DNA of 40,833 bases, from NCBI GenBank assembly GCA_900543885.1, contig UQTA01000024.1, positions 1-40,833 on the forward strand, in the 5' to 3' direction. A program made the translations under genes and the position numbers. Of this stretch, positions 26,070 to 34,002 are shown piece after piece. This DNA is from an uncultured Clostridium sp. GTDB taxonomy: Bacteria; Bacillota; Clostridia; Lachnospirales; Lachnospiraceae. Below the pieces are notes generated by a model that saw only the letters and a program-made list of their open reading frames with translations, did no database searches and had not been told where the DNA came from. Numbering within the stretch: position 1 is the stretch's first letter; each line of letters begins with the position of its first letter.

Positions 26070-27263
26070 ATGAAAACATTACAGGATTACATTGACAAGC
26101 TGAAAGCATTAAACTTTAAAGAAATGTACGAAGGTGATTTCTTCCTGACCTGGGAGAAGACAGATGACGAGCTGGAAGCTGTCTGGACTGTTGCTGACGC
26201 TCTCCGTTACATGAGAGAGAACAATATTTCTACAAAAGTATTTGAGAGTGGTCTGGGTATCTCCTTATTCCGCGATAACTCTACCCGTACCCGCTTCTCT
26301 TTTGCTTCTGCATGTAATCTGCTTGGTCTGGAAGTTCAGGATCTGGACGAAGGCAAGTCTCAGGTTGCCCATGGCGAAACTGTTCGTGAAACCGCTAACA
26401 TGATTTCTTTCATGGCTGACGTTATCGGTATCCGCGATGATATGTACATCGGCAAGGGCAACGCTTACATGCATGAGGTTGTTAACTCTGTAACCCAGGG
26501 CTACAAAGATGGTATCCTGGAGCAGAAGCCAACCTTAGTAAACTTACAGTGTGATATCGACCATCCTACACAGTGTATGGCTGATATGCTGCACATCATC
26601 CATGAATTTGGCGGTGTAGAGAACTTAAAGGGCAAAAAGCTGGCTATGACATGGGCTTACTCTCCTTCTTACGGCAAGCCATTATCCGTTCCTCAGGGTG
26701 TTATCGGTCTGATGACTCGTATGGGTATGGAAGTTGTTCTGGCTCATCCAGAAGGCTACGAAGTAATGCCAGAAGTTGAAGAAGTTGCAAGAAAGAACGC
26801 TGAGAAGTCCGGTGGTTCCTTCCGTGTATCTCATGACATGGCTGACGCATTCAAGGATGCTGATATCGTTTATCCAAAGAGCTGGGCTCCATTTGCAGCT
26901 ATGGAAAAGAGAACCAATCTGTATGCTGAAGGTGATACCGACGGTATCAAGGCTCTTGAGAAAGAACTGTTAGCTCAGAACGCAGAGCACAAAGACTGGT
27001 GCTGTACAGAAGAGCTGATGAAGACAACCAAGGACGGAAAGGCTCTGTACCTGCACTGCTTACCAGCTGATATCAACGGTGTAAGCTGCAAGGACGGTGA
27101 AGTTGAAGCTTCTGTATTTGATCGTTACCGTGATCCTCTGTACAAAGAAGCTAGCTACAAGCCATATGTTATCGCAGCTATGATCATGCTGGCTAAGTTC
27201 GCTGATCCTGCTGAGATCTTAAAGAAACTGGAAGAAAAGGGAACTCCAAGAGTTTTCAAATAA
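26070..27263 (+). CDS. ygeW: YgeW knotted carbamoyltransferase
   Basis: This 397-residue aspartate/ornithine carbamoyltransferase-family enzyme belongs to the knotted YgeW group. The carbamoyl-phosphate loop 'STRTR' is at residues 71-75, 'HPTQCMADM' lies near 170 and 'LHCLPADINGVSC' near the C-terminus. It probably runs in the catabolic direction, transferring a carbamoyl group from a ureido intermediate to phosphate to give carbamoyl phosphate for the carbamate kinase downstream. AAAAGGAG precedes the ATG. It is a core member of the anaerobic urate cluster. The true substrate is not known from sequence. Confidence 0.95.
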   Translation: MKTLQDYIDKLKALNFKEMYEGDFFLTWEKTDDELEAVWTVADALRYMRENNISTKVFESGLGISLFRDNSTRTRFSFASACNLLGLEVQDLDEGKSQVAHGETVRETANMISFMADVIGIRDDMYIGKGNAYMHEVVNSVTQGYKDGILEQKPTLVNLQCDIDHPTQCMADMLHIIHEFGGVENLKGKKLAMTWAYSPSYGKPLSVPQGVIGLMTRMGMEVVLAHPEGYEVMPEVEEVARKNAEKSGGSFRVSHDMADAFKDADIVYPKSWAPFAAMEKRTNLYAEGDTDGIKALEKELLAQNAEHKDWCCTEELMKTTKDGKALYLHCLPADINGVSCKDGEVEASVFDRYRDPLYKEASYKPYVIAAMIMLAKFADPAEILKKLEEKGTPRVFK

Positions 27264-27289
27264 AATCTAGTTAAAAGATAGGTGTTTCT

Positions 27290-27360
27290 GAGCTGCCGGA
27301 CCGGAGCGCGTCGTAAATGGCTTTCTGTCAGACGCACTCTGGTACCGTCAGCTCTTTTTT
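27290..27360 (+). terminator. Long hairpin plus T-run between ygeW and carbamate kinase
   Basis: GAGCTG at 27290-27295 pairs with CAGCTC at 27349-27354. The stem continues through CGGACC/GGTaCCG, GGAG/CTCT (with a G-U pair) and GCGTC/GACGC, to give about 20 pairs with single mismatches and an 18-nt loop. TTTTTT follows at once. It sits inside the transcription unit, so it probably attenuates expression of the kinase and permease genes. Confidence 0.75.
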
Positions 27361-27382
27361 AGTAAAAAAAGGGGTAAAACAA

Positions 27383-28336
27383 ATGGAAAACAAGAAGAAA
27401 AAACGTATCGTCATTGCTTTGGGCGGCAATGCATTAGGAAATACTCTTCCTGAGCAGATGAAAGCAGTTAAGATCACAGCAAAAGCAATCGTAGACCTGA
27501 TCGAAGAAGGCTGCGAAGTGATCGTAGCTCACGGAAATGGTCCTCAGGTTGGTATGATCAACAACGCTATGGCTGCATTAAGCCGTGAAGATGCTAAACA
27601 GCCAAACACACCACTTTCTGTCTGTGTTGCAATGAGCCAGGCTTACATCGGCTATGATTTACAGAATGCATTAAGAGAAGAACTTTATAACCGCAATATT
27701 TATGATATCCCGGTTGCTACTATGATCACTCAGGTTCGCGTAGATGCTGACGATCCTGCATTTGATGCTCCTTCTAAGCCAATTGGTCACTTTATGACAG
27801 AAGAACAGGCTAAGATTGCTGAAGAAAAGTACGGATACATCATGAAAGAAGATGCAGGAAGAGGTTATCGCCGTGTTGTTGCATCTCCAAAACCTGCTGA
27901 AATCGTTGAGATCGGCGCTATCCGCTCCCTGGTTGACTCCGGTCAGTTAGTAATTGCCTGCGGCGGCGGCGGTATTCCTGTTACCAGACAGGGCAATCAC
28001 TTAAAAGGCGCAAGCGCTGTTATCGATAAAGACTTTGCAAGTGAGCTGTTAGCTGAAAATCTGGATGCAGATTTCCTGATCATTCTCACTGCTGTTGAAA
28101 AAGTTGCTATTAACTTCGGAAAGCCGGAAGAAAAATGGCTGGATGACCTTGACACCGAAGAAGCTAGAAAGTTTATTAAAGAGGGACACTTTGCTCCAGG
28201 TTCTATGCTTCCAAAAGTTCAGGCTGCTGTTAAATTTGCTGAATCAAAACCAGGACGCACTGCACTCATTACGCTGTTGGAAAAAGCAAAAGACGGTATC
28301 CAGGGCAAGACCGGTACCCATATCCATTTAGCGTAA
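27383..28336 (+). CDS. arcC: Carbamate kinase
   Basis: This 317-residue amino-acid-kinase-family enzyme converts carbamoyl phosphate and ADP to ATP, CO2 and ammonia. Motifs include 'IALGGNALG' at the N-terminus, 'AHGNGPQVG', 'VDADDPAFDAPSKPIG' and 'ACGGGGIPV'. The open frame starts 22 codons earlier inside the preceding hairpin, but the ATG at 27383 after GGGGT matches the family start. It follows ygeW, which supplies carbamoyl phosphate, so together they provide substrate-level ATP. E. coli has the equivalent yqeA next to its purine genes. Confidence 0.95.
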   Translation: MENKKKKRIVIALGGNALGNTLPEQMKAVKITAKAIVDLIEEGCEVIVAHGNGPQVGMINNAMAALSREDAKQPNTPLSVCVAMSQAYIGYDLQNALREELYNRNIYDIPVATMITQVRVDADDPAFDAPSKPIGHFMTEEQAKIAEEKYGYIMKEDAGRGYRRVVASPKPAEIVEIGAIRSLVDSGQLVIACGGGGIPVTRQGNHLKGASAVIDKDFASELLAENLDADFLIILTAVEKVAINFGKPEEKWLDDLDTEEARKFIKEGHFAPGSMLPKVQAAVKFAESKPGRTALITLLEKAKDGIQGKTGTHIHLA

Positions 28337-28354
28337 AAAAGGGGGGCATTGCAT

Positions 28355-29686
28355 ATGAATACAACCAGTAAAGAAGGATCTTTGTTTGAATTAGACGGCG
28401 TCCCAAAATTAAGCCAGGCATTTCCTCTGGCTTTACAGCACGTCGTCGCCATGATCGTAGGATGCGTCACTCCCGCTATTATCATTTCCGGCGCAGCCGG
28501 TCTTGACACTGCTGACCGCGTTTTACTGATCCAGGCATCATTAGTTGTATCAGCACTGGCTACTCTCCTGCAGCTCTTTCCCATTGGAAAGAAAACGGGC
28601 TTTCATCTAGGTGCCGGACTTCCCGTTATCATCGGCGTAAGTTTCGCCTACGTACCCAGTATGCAGGCCATTGCTGACCAGGGCGGTATCCCGGCTATCT
28701 TAGGCGCCCAGATTGTAGGCGGCATCTGTGCTATCATCGTAGGACTAACGATCAAAAAGATCCGTAAGTTCTTCCCGCCTTTAATTGCCGGTACTGTTGT
28801 TTTTACCATTGGTCTTTCCCTTTATCCCACCGCCATTAACTATATGGCCGGCGGCACAGGAAGCGCAAATTATGGTTCCTGGCAAAACTGGCTGGTAGCT
28901 ATCTTTACTCTGGTAGTCGTTACTGGTTTGAATCATTTTGCAAAAGGATTTTTAAAACTGGCATCCATCCTAATCGGCATGATTATTGGATATATCTTTT
29001 CCAGTTTCTTTGGCATGGTAAGTTTCTCCAACGTAGCTCAGGCCGGTGTTCTCCAGCTTCCTCAGATCCTGCATTTCGGCGTTTCCTTTGAACCTTCTGC
29101 ATGTATCGCCTTAGGACTGCTGTTTATCATCAATTCCGTACAGGCTATTGGTGACTTCTCTGCTACTACTTCCGGCGGTTTAGACCGTGAGCCTACCACA
29201 AACGAACTTCAGGGAGCTATCCTGGGATATGGCGTTTCTAATATGATAGGTGCATGCCTCGGATGTCTTCCTACTGCAACTTACAGCCAGAACGTTGGTA
29301 TCGTTGCTACTACAAAGGTTGTAAACAGAATAACTCTTGGACTTGCAGCTATGATCATTTTCATCGCAGGTGTATTTCCTAAGTTTTCTGCTCTTTTAAC
29401 AACTATTCCATATGCTGTACTGGGCGGTGCAACCGTTTCCGTATTCGCATCCATCGCCATGACCGGTATGAAGCTGGTTATGACAGAAAACATGAACTAC
29501 CGCAATACTTCTATTGTAGGTCTTGCAGCAGCTCTTGGTATGGGTGTTTCCCAGGCGTCTGCGTCCCTTTCCGCATTCCCTGCATGGGTAACAACTATTT
29601 TCGGAAAATCTCCTGTAGTTATTGCTACATTAGTAGCTATTATCCTGAACGTAACACTTCCAAGAGATAAAAAAGCCAATTCATAA
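28355..29686 (+). CDS. NCS2-family purine (xanthine/urate) permease
   Basis: This 443-residue nucleobase:cation symporter of the NCS2/NAT family has about 14 membrane segments. The family marks are Q28-H29 in helix 1 ('ALQHVVAM') and the signature 'QNVGIVATTKVVNR' near residue 311. In the eighth helix the sequence is 'VQAIGDFSAT', where most NAT members have a glutamate (E-x-x-G-D); here it is glutamine. An in-frame TTG lies two codons upstream, but AGGGGGG eight bases before the ATG at 28355 is better. It ends the ygeX unit and is followed by a strong terminator. Xanthine or urate uptake is inferred from context. Confidence 0.9.
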   Translation: MNTTSKEGSLFELDGVPKLSQAFPLALQHVVAMIVGCVTPAIIISGAAGLDTADRVLLIQASLVVSALATLLQLFPIGKKTGFHLGAGLPVIIGVSFAYVPSMQAIADQGGIPAILGAQIVGGICAIIVGLTIKKIRKFFPPLIAGTVVFTIGLSLYPTAINYMAGGTGSANYGSWQNWLVAIFTLVVVTGLNHFAKGFLKLASILIGMIIGYIFSSFFGMVSFSNVAQAGVLQLPQILHFGVSFEPSACIALGLLFIINSVQAIGDFSATTSGGLDREPTTNELQGAILGYGVSNMIGACLGCLPTATYSQNVGIVATTKVVNRITLGLAAMIIFIAGVFPKFSALLTTIPYAVLGGATVSVFASIAMTGMKLVMTENMNYRNTSIVGLAAALGMGVSQASASLSAFPAWVTTIFGKSPVVIATLVAIILNVTLPRDKKANS

Positions 29687-29730
29687 TGACTAAAACATTT
29701 TATTATTGATCTGGTTTCTTTTCTATCCTC

Positions 29731-29783
29731 AAAAGAGGGATATCACTCCGGCCTGAAAGCCTATTAAGTGATATCCCTCTTTT
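29731..29783 (+). terminator. Terminator of the ygeX-permease unit
   Basis: AAAAGAGGGATATCACT pairs perfectly with AGTGATATCCCTCTTTT, a 17-bp stem with a 19-nt loop. The remaining 29784-29999 holds repeat copy B and otherwise nothing recognised. Confidence 0.9.
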
Positions 29784-29792
29784 AATTTGTTT

Positions 29793-29926
29793 GTTACTAT
29801 TCATGCGTTGCATGACCAGCAACGGAATTTGCCGTGGCTTCGCATTTAAATACGGCAAATTCCCGCTGCCACTACGTTATCGTACGGTACTTTCGGCTCC
29901 AAAAGTACCCACCCGTATACAGTAAT
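29793..29926. mobile_element. 134-bp miniature repeat, copy B, with 8-bp target duplication
   Basis: It begins GTTACTATTCATGCG and ends GTATACAGTAAT. Exact octamers atttgttt flank it (29785-29792 and 29927-29934). Inside, GGAATTTGCCGT pairs with ACGGCAAATTCC. It aligns with copy A at 11794-11926 over the full length. There is no open frame of note, so it is non-autonomous. Confidence 0.8.
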
Positions 29927-29999
29927 ATTTGTTTTTCTTATGCACTCATTCGCCGCAGTTCACAAATCCCCCCTGACATATTCTTATTATACGCTTATC

Positions 30000-30761
30000 C
30001 TATTCCATTTCAAACGTTACGTTAACCTGCGCTTCAACAGAGATTTCTCCTGGCATAACCCCCATATCGGCGGAAGCGTCTTCTGTCACTGCCATCATCT
30101 GCTTGGAAGAAGCTAAGGTATTATATCTTGCCTGAGGATAATAGCCGCCCTCTTCTATGTTCACAGCCCGTACCACTGTCATTCCCGCTGCTTCTGCTAT
30201 GGCATCGGCCTTTCCTTTTGCCATTTCAACAGCTTTCTTTAATGCTTCCTGATACTTTTCATCATAGTCACTGCAAAGATACTGAACGGAATCCAGTTCA
30301 TTCACGCCGGATGCTACAGAATCTGTAATGATCTTCCCGGCATTTTCCACAGGAATATCAGAAACAGTGATACTTGTGGTCATCTGGTAACCTGTAATCT
30401 TCTGCTGACCAGAAGTCCAGTCATAAATCGGGTTCATGCCATAATCAGAGGTCTGAATCGACTTATCTTCCACTCCTAATCCCTTTAAAGTCTCTAATGT
30501 CTGATTTATATTTTTTGCATTTTCTTCCTGGCATTCCTGAGCTGTCGCTGCCTGTGTGTATACACTATACTGGATCTGAGCTATATCCGGCACGGCCTTC
30601 ACTTCTTCCATACCACTCACCGTAATACGATTGTCACTGCTCTCTCCCTGCTGCACCTTTACAGTATCCGGCAGCTGCACACTGGTACTGCATCCCCAAA
30701 GTCCGGCAGCTGATAAAGCAAACGCCGCTGCCAATGCCATATTTCTGCAATTCTTGTTCAT
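30000..30761 (-). CDS. SIMPL-domain (DUF541) lipoprotein
   Basis: This is a 253-residue secreted protein with a lipoprotein signal peptide: a hydrophobic stretch at 8-22 and the lipobox L-W-G-C with C24. It should be anchored on the outer face of the cytoplasmic membrane. Residues about 45-250 form a SIMPL/DUF541 domain, recognisable by 'RITVSGMEEVKAVPDIAQIQYSV' at its start, 'ITGYQMTTSITVSDI' in the middle, and the K-A-D-A-I-A-E-A-A-G stretch. The domain is widespread, with no settled biochemical role; some members are linked to oxidative stress. AAAAGGAG precedes the ATG. It appears monocistronic. Confidence 0.88.
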   Translation of the reverse strand: MNKNCRNMALAAAFALSAAGLWGCSTSVQLPDTVKVQQGESSDNRITVSGMEEVKAVPDIAQIQYSVYTQAATAQECQEENAKNINQTLETLKGLGVEDKSIQTSDYGMNPIYDWTSGQQKITGYQMTTSITVSDIPVENAGKIITDSVASGVNELDSVQYLCSDYDEKYQEALKKAVEMAKGKADAIAEAAGMTVVRAVNIEEGGYYPQARYNTLASSKQMMAVTEDASADMGVMPGEISVEAQVNVTFEME

Positions 30762-30925
30762 AATACTTTTTCTCCTTTTACAATTCCTGTATTCTCCTCT
30801 GCGATCTGTCTGCTGATCTTTTTCATAATTCTATTCTAGCAGATTTAAATTATATTTGCTTTCTTTTCTCTTAATAATGACTTTCCAGTTTATTACAAAA
30901 AGCTGACTTGAAATTTTAAATTCCA

Positions 30926-31117
30926 GTGCAAGGGTAAATTCCACCAGACATTAAAATCTCTTGATTTTATCGAATTATAATGAGCAAAATCTATGGATAA
31001 CTGTTATAATTAAACTAACTTCCCATAAAATATCCGAGTTTATGACATGGAAAAGAGACCTCTGGACATTTGGTGTGCAAGGCTAAATTCCACAGGCCAC
31101 ATGGGCGGTGGAATTTA
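30926..31117. repeat. Duplicated 19-mer and hairpin upstream of ssrA
   Basis: GTGCAAGGGTAAATTCCAC (30926-30944) recurs at 31075-31093 with one mismatch. The second copy's TAAATTCCAC pairs with GTGGAATTTA at 31108-31117. No T-run follows. The 486-bp gap 30762-31247 contains this repeat, the ssrA promoter and no gene that could be supported. Confidence 0.5.
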
Positions 31118-31158
31118 CTTTTGAAAGTTTCGCTCAGGAAACTCAAGGCTCTGTAATA

Positions 31159-31187
31159 TTGACATAAATGTTTTTTAATGATATGAT
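31159..31187 (+). promoter_or_regulatory. ssrA promoter
   Basis: TTGACA (31159-31164) and TATGAT (31182-31187) with a 17-bp spacer. The precursor would carry about 54 nt to be removed before the mature 5' end at 31248. Confidence 0.85.
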
Positions 31188-31247
31188 AATCAAAGTAGCA
31201 TTTCTTCGTTGGCTTACCAGATAAACAAAAACTGATTATTCTATTCA

Positions 31248-31584
31248 GGGGTTGTACTGGTTTCGACGGGGGTCATGCAGCTGGTGAAGCTATCCCCATG
31301 CGATGGGTTAAATGGCAAAATTAAAAATAAACGCTAACGACGAATTAGCATACGCTGCCTAATGGCAGCTGTCAGACTTAAGGCACCTACACTTTAAGAC
31401 CCTGGCATCGACTATGTAGGAAACGACACATGCAAAGCTTTGCGTATGCGGGCGTATTATGAAGCTACTAAAACCGTCAGAGTGTTTCTTCCCGGACGGC
31501 AGAGGGAATGTCAAATAAGGAACTATGATAGTAGAAGAACAGGGAATTGATTTTCGGACAGGGGTTCGATTCCCCTCAGCTCCA
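31248..31584 (+). ncRNA. ssrA: tmRNA (ssrA), tag ANDELAYAA
   Basis: This is the transfer-messenger RNA that rescues stalled ribosomes. The 5' end GGGGTTGTACTGGTTTCGAC and the 3' end GGTTCGATTCCCCTCAGCTCC are the tRNA-like half; GGGGTTG pairs with CAGCTCC as acceptor stem, and the T-loop GTTCGATTC is canonical. The mRNA-like segment starts at the resume codon GCT (31333) and reads A-N-D-E-L-A-Y-A-A before TAA at 31360-31362. CCA is not encoded (the DNA reads ACTTT after the stem), so it must be added. Open frames overlapping this region are shadows. A terminator follows at 31593-31636. Confidence 0.96.
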
Positions 31585-31592
31585 CTTTTAAG

Positions 31593-31636
31593 AAAACCGG
31601 GTAAATACTGGGAAATCCAGTGTTTATGCGGTTTTT
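31593..31636 (+). terminator. ssrA terminator
   Basis: AAAACCG pairs with CGGTTTT, and GTAAATACTGG pairs with CCAGTGTTTAT through G-U pairs, followed by a T-run ending at 31636. Confidence 0.85.
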
Positions 31637-31711
31637 TCGTACTTTTGGTATGTACAAAGCGGAAGCTGAAAAGGCGCAAAATGTGCCTGTTTTCCGTGCA
31701 AGTATCACACG

Positions 31712-31764
31712 AAAAAGGAGCGATACCTGTCCCTCGTTTTGGGTTGGGCCATTGCTCCTTTTTT
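31712..31764. terminator. Second terminator hairpin, probably for the minus strand
   Basis: AAAAAGGAGC (31712-31721) pairs with GCTCCTTTTT (31754-31763). It lies four bases past the stop of a small minus-strand frame (31768-31932) and could also back up the ssrA terminator. Confidence 0.7.
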
Positions 31765-31767
31765 GTT

Positions 31768-31932
31768 TTACAGCTCCAGGACTACCCGCTCCGTTGAGCT
31801 TTTCCAGGTCTGGTTGAAACGTTCACAACCATTCCACATCAGAACACCTCTATAGATCCAGGCATCTTTTGGAAATCTGTTACATACAATGTTACAGGTA
31901 AGCGGAAGAGTTATTCGCAGAATCTCTTCCAA
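31768..31932 (-). other. Possible 54-codon small ORF or gene remnant
   Basis: A minus-strand frame starting with TTG at 31932 reads LEEILRITLPL... WIYRGVLMWNG... ending in TERVVLEL, and stops four bases before a terminator hairpin. The composition (several Trp, Cys and Arg) looks like real protein rather than random AT-rich DNA, but no RBS is clear. It could be the surviving 3' end of a lost gene. The family was not recognised. The rest of the 444-bp gap 31585-32028 shows only the two terminators and a GTGTACAGTAAC string near 31998. Confidence 0.3.
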
Positions 31933-32020
31933 CTAAAATGATCTTGGTGAAAAGGAAAATGAATTTCGTCATTTTCTGCAATAGAAATAAACTATTTGTG
32001 TACAGTAACGATGGTTCATA

Positions 32021-33856
32021 TAAAAATGGTTACAGTTCAGCCATGAGGCTAATCTTCATATGAAAAACAGAGAAATTTTATTTTTTAAGAGAAGGACTTA
32101 TCCACAGTTACTTCTCTTTTTTTTCTTTGTTAACTGATTTTATAATCAAAATCAGGATGGTCTTTCCTTTTCAGCGTACATCAACCGTTTTTTTGAATCA
32201 TTTTGGTGGATAAGCAGATAAATTTTTTCTTAAATTCGAACCGCTGTCCCCCGTCATTTTGCCAGTCTGTATTTTCAGGTGATTCGCATTTATATCGATT
32301 TTGTGTTAAGATATTTTTATTATGATCAAGGAGGACACAGCCATGGCAGGTGGACATTATGACAAAAGTGTATATGATGAACTGATGAAAGTTATGGCCA
32401 GTCTCGACTCCCTGAAGAAAGAAACGAACCAAAAAATATCCGGATTAAATAATGAGATATCGGATCTGAAAAAAGAAAACAAAAAACTGCAAAAAGAAAA
32501 TGAACTTTTAAAAGAGGATAATACCCGTCTGAAAAACCTGCTGAACCACGACAGTTCCAATACATCCAAACCGCCTTCCAGTGATCAGAAGTCCTCACGT
32601 CCAGCAAACAATTATAATAACCGTAAAAAGAGTGAGAAAAAACCAGGAGCCCAAACGGGGCATAAAGGGACAACGCTGTCCAGACAAAAAGTACAGGAAA
32701 AACTTGCCAGTGGAAAATATCTTCATGAGATAGAAACGATCGGAGCAGTATCAGAAAGAGGATATATCGTCCGCTATGTGATAGACCTGCGAAGTTCAGC
32801 CGGTGATCCGGGAACTGAGGATCTATCAGGATGCTGACGGGAAATATCCGATTCCAGAAGGATACCATAGTGAAGTTACATATGGTCCTACTGTCAGGGC
32901 ACTTGCCGTGGATCTGTATAGTGAAGGAGTTATGTCAAACGACCGGATCGCTGCTTTTTTGAATGATGCATCAGAAGGATGTCTGGAGCTTTCAGAAGGC
33001 AGTGTATATGGATTTTGCCGGAAATTTTCTGACCTTGCGAAAACAGAGATTGAAAAACTGAATGAGCATCTGCTGAACCAGCCAGTTGTAGCAACGGATG
33101 CAACGACCGTAAGTTTAAACGGGAAGCAGGGATATATACGAAATATAAGCGATGAAGAAGCGGTTGTCTGTTACGGCATGGAAAAGAAAACCAAAACGGC
33201 GCTGAAAGAGATTCCTTTTTTTAGCAGCTATACAGGAACACTGCTGCACGATCATGAAACAGCGCTGTATCAGTACGGGACAGCTCATGCAGAATGCAAT
33301 GTACATATCCTGAGGTATCTAAAAAAGAATACAGAAGAGGCAGGAAACCCATGGTCAAAAAAATTGTCTGACTTGTTGTGTAAGGTAAACAGGGAGCGAA
33401 GAAAACAAAAGGCAGAAGGAAAAACATGTTTTCCAGATGAAAAAATCCAGGAATACGAAAAACAATACAGGGAATGTCTGGAAGAAGGAAAGAAAGAAAA
33501 CCATTCAACCAAACCTAAATATGCAAAAAAGGAAGAGCAAACGTTATTGAACCGACTGGAAAAGTACCGTGAAAACCACCTTTTGTTTTTAAAGCAGTTC
33601 GAAGTGCCTTTTGACAACAATATGTCAGAACGGAATCTTAGAAAAGTAAAAAACAGGCAGAAAATGGCCGGTGGATTCCGAAAAGAAAAAGGTCAAAAAA
33701 TGTATTGCAGAATCATGAGCATAGTAGAAACATTAAAACGGCGAAAAATGAATCTCATGTCCAACATAAAACAGATATTTATAGGAACACCGGCTATTTT
33801 TTAGCCGGTGTTAAAAGTGCTGTCTCAACCTCATGGCTGAACTGTAACTAAAAATG
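32021..33856. mobile_element. IS66-family insertion sequence with 8-bp target duplication
   Basis: The element proper is 32029-33848 (1,820 bp). Its ends are a perfect 20-bp inverted repeat beginning GTTACAGTTCAGCC. Flanking octamers TAAAAATG at 32021-32028 and 33849-33856 are identical, the duplication length of IS66. It carries one transposase gene (as in single-gene IS66 relatives such as the ISBst12 group), now split by a frameshift. A terminator-like hairpin, AAGAGAAG/CTTCTCTT plus T-run at 32087-32124, sits just inside the left end. The insertion lies between ssrA and the rpsT promoter; its right end is 28 bp from the rpsT -35 box. Confidence 0.93.
32343..33804 (+). pseudogene. IS66-family transposase (TnpC), frameshifted
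   Basis: Two overlapping frames together give an almost complete IS66 transposase of about 486 residues. The first part (32343-32837) has the coiled-coil leader and the hallmark 'NHDSSNTSKPPSSD' region. The second carries the DDE residues: D in 'VATDATT', D in 'LLHDHETALYQYG' and E in 'NNMSERNLR'. Around 32790 the DNA reads ctgCgaagtt; removing one C restores 'IDLEVQPVIREL', the expected continuation, so a one-base insertion is the break. The true start is the ATG at 32343 behind AAGGAGG. It could be a mutation or a sequencing error; a programmed +1 shift is less likely. A CACCGGCTA/TAGCCGGTG hairpin overlaps the stop. Confidence 0.88.
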
Positions 33857-33876
33857 AAATAAATATAATTTTATTC

Positions 33877-33905
33877 TTGACATTTATAGAGATATCCGGT
33901 AAAAT
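33877..33905 (+). promoter_or_regulatory. rpsT promoter
   Basis: TTGACA (33877-33882) and TAAAAT (33900-33905) with a 17-bp spacer. The IS66 insertion ends 28 bp upstream and leaves both boxes intact. Confidence 0.85.
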
Positions 33906-34002
33906 ATAACAGTATGTTTACATTGAACTGTCCGTGTCCAGGCTTTGATGGAAAACACAACGATTAATATTTTTATATAATACCGAACGGAGGTGTATTT
34001 CA

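Noticed and set aside
31561..31584. ssrA 3' end as attachment site of an integrative element
   Set aside because: No second copy of the tmRNA 3' end and no integrase were found downstream within the window.
31359..31817. Several open frames on both strands over and just after the tmRNA gene
   Set aside because: They are shadows of ssrA and its terminators, without RBS or family resemblance.
31987..32010. GTGTACAGTAAC as a third copy of the 133-bp repeat
   Set aside because: Only the last 12 bases match; no left end or flanking duplication could be found.
32790..32837. Programmed +1 frameshift in the IS66 transposase
   Set aside because: Single-gene IS66 transposases are normally read in one frame, and one extra C fully explains the break; kept only as a remote option.
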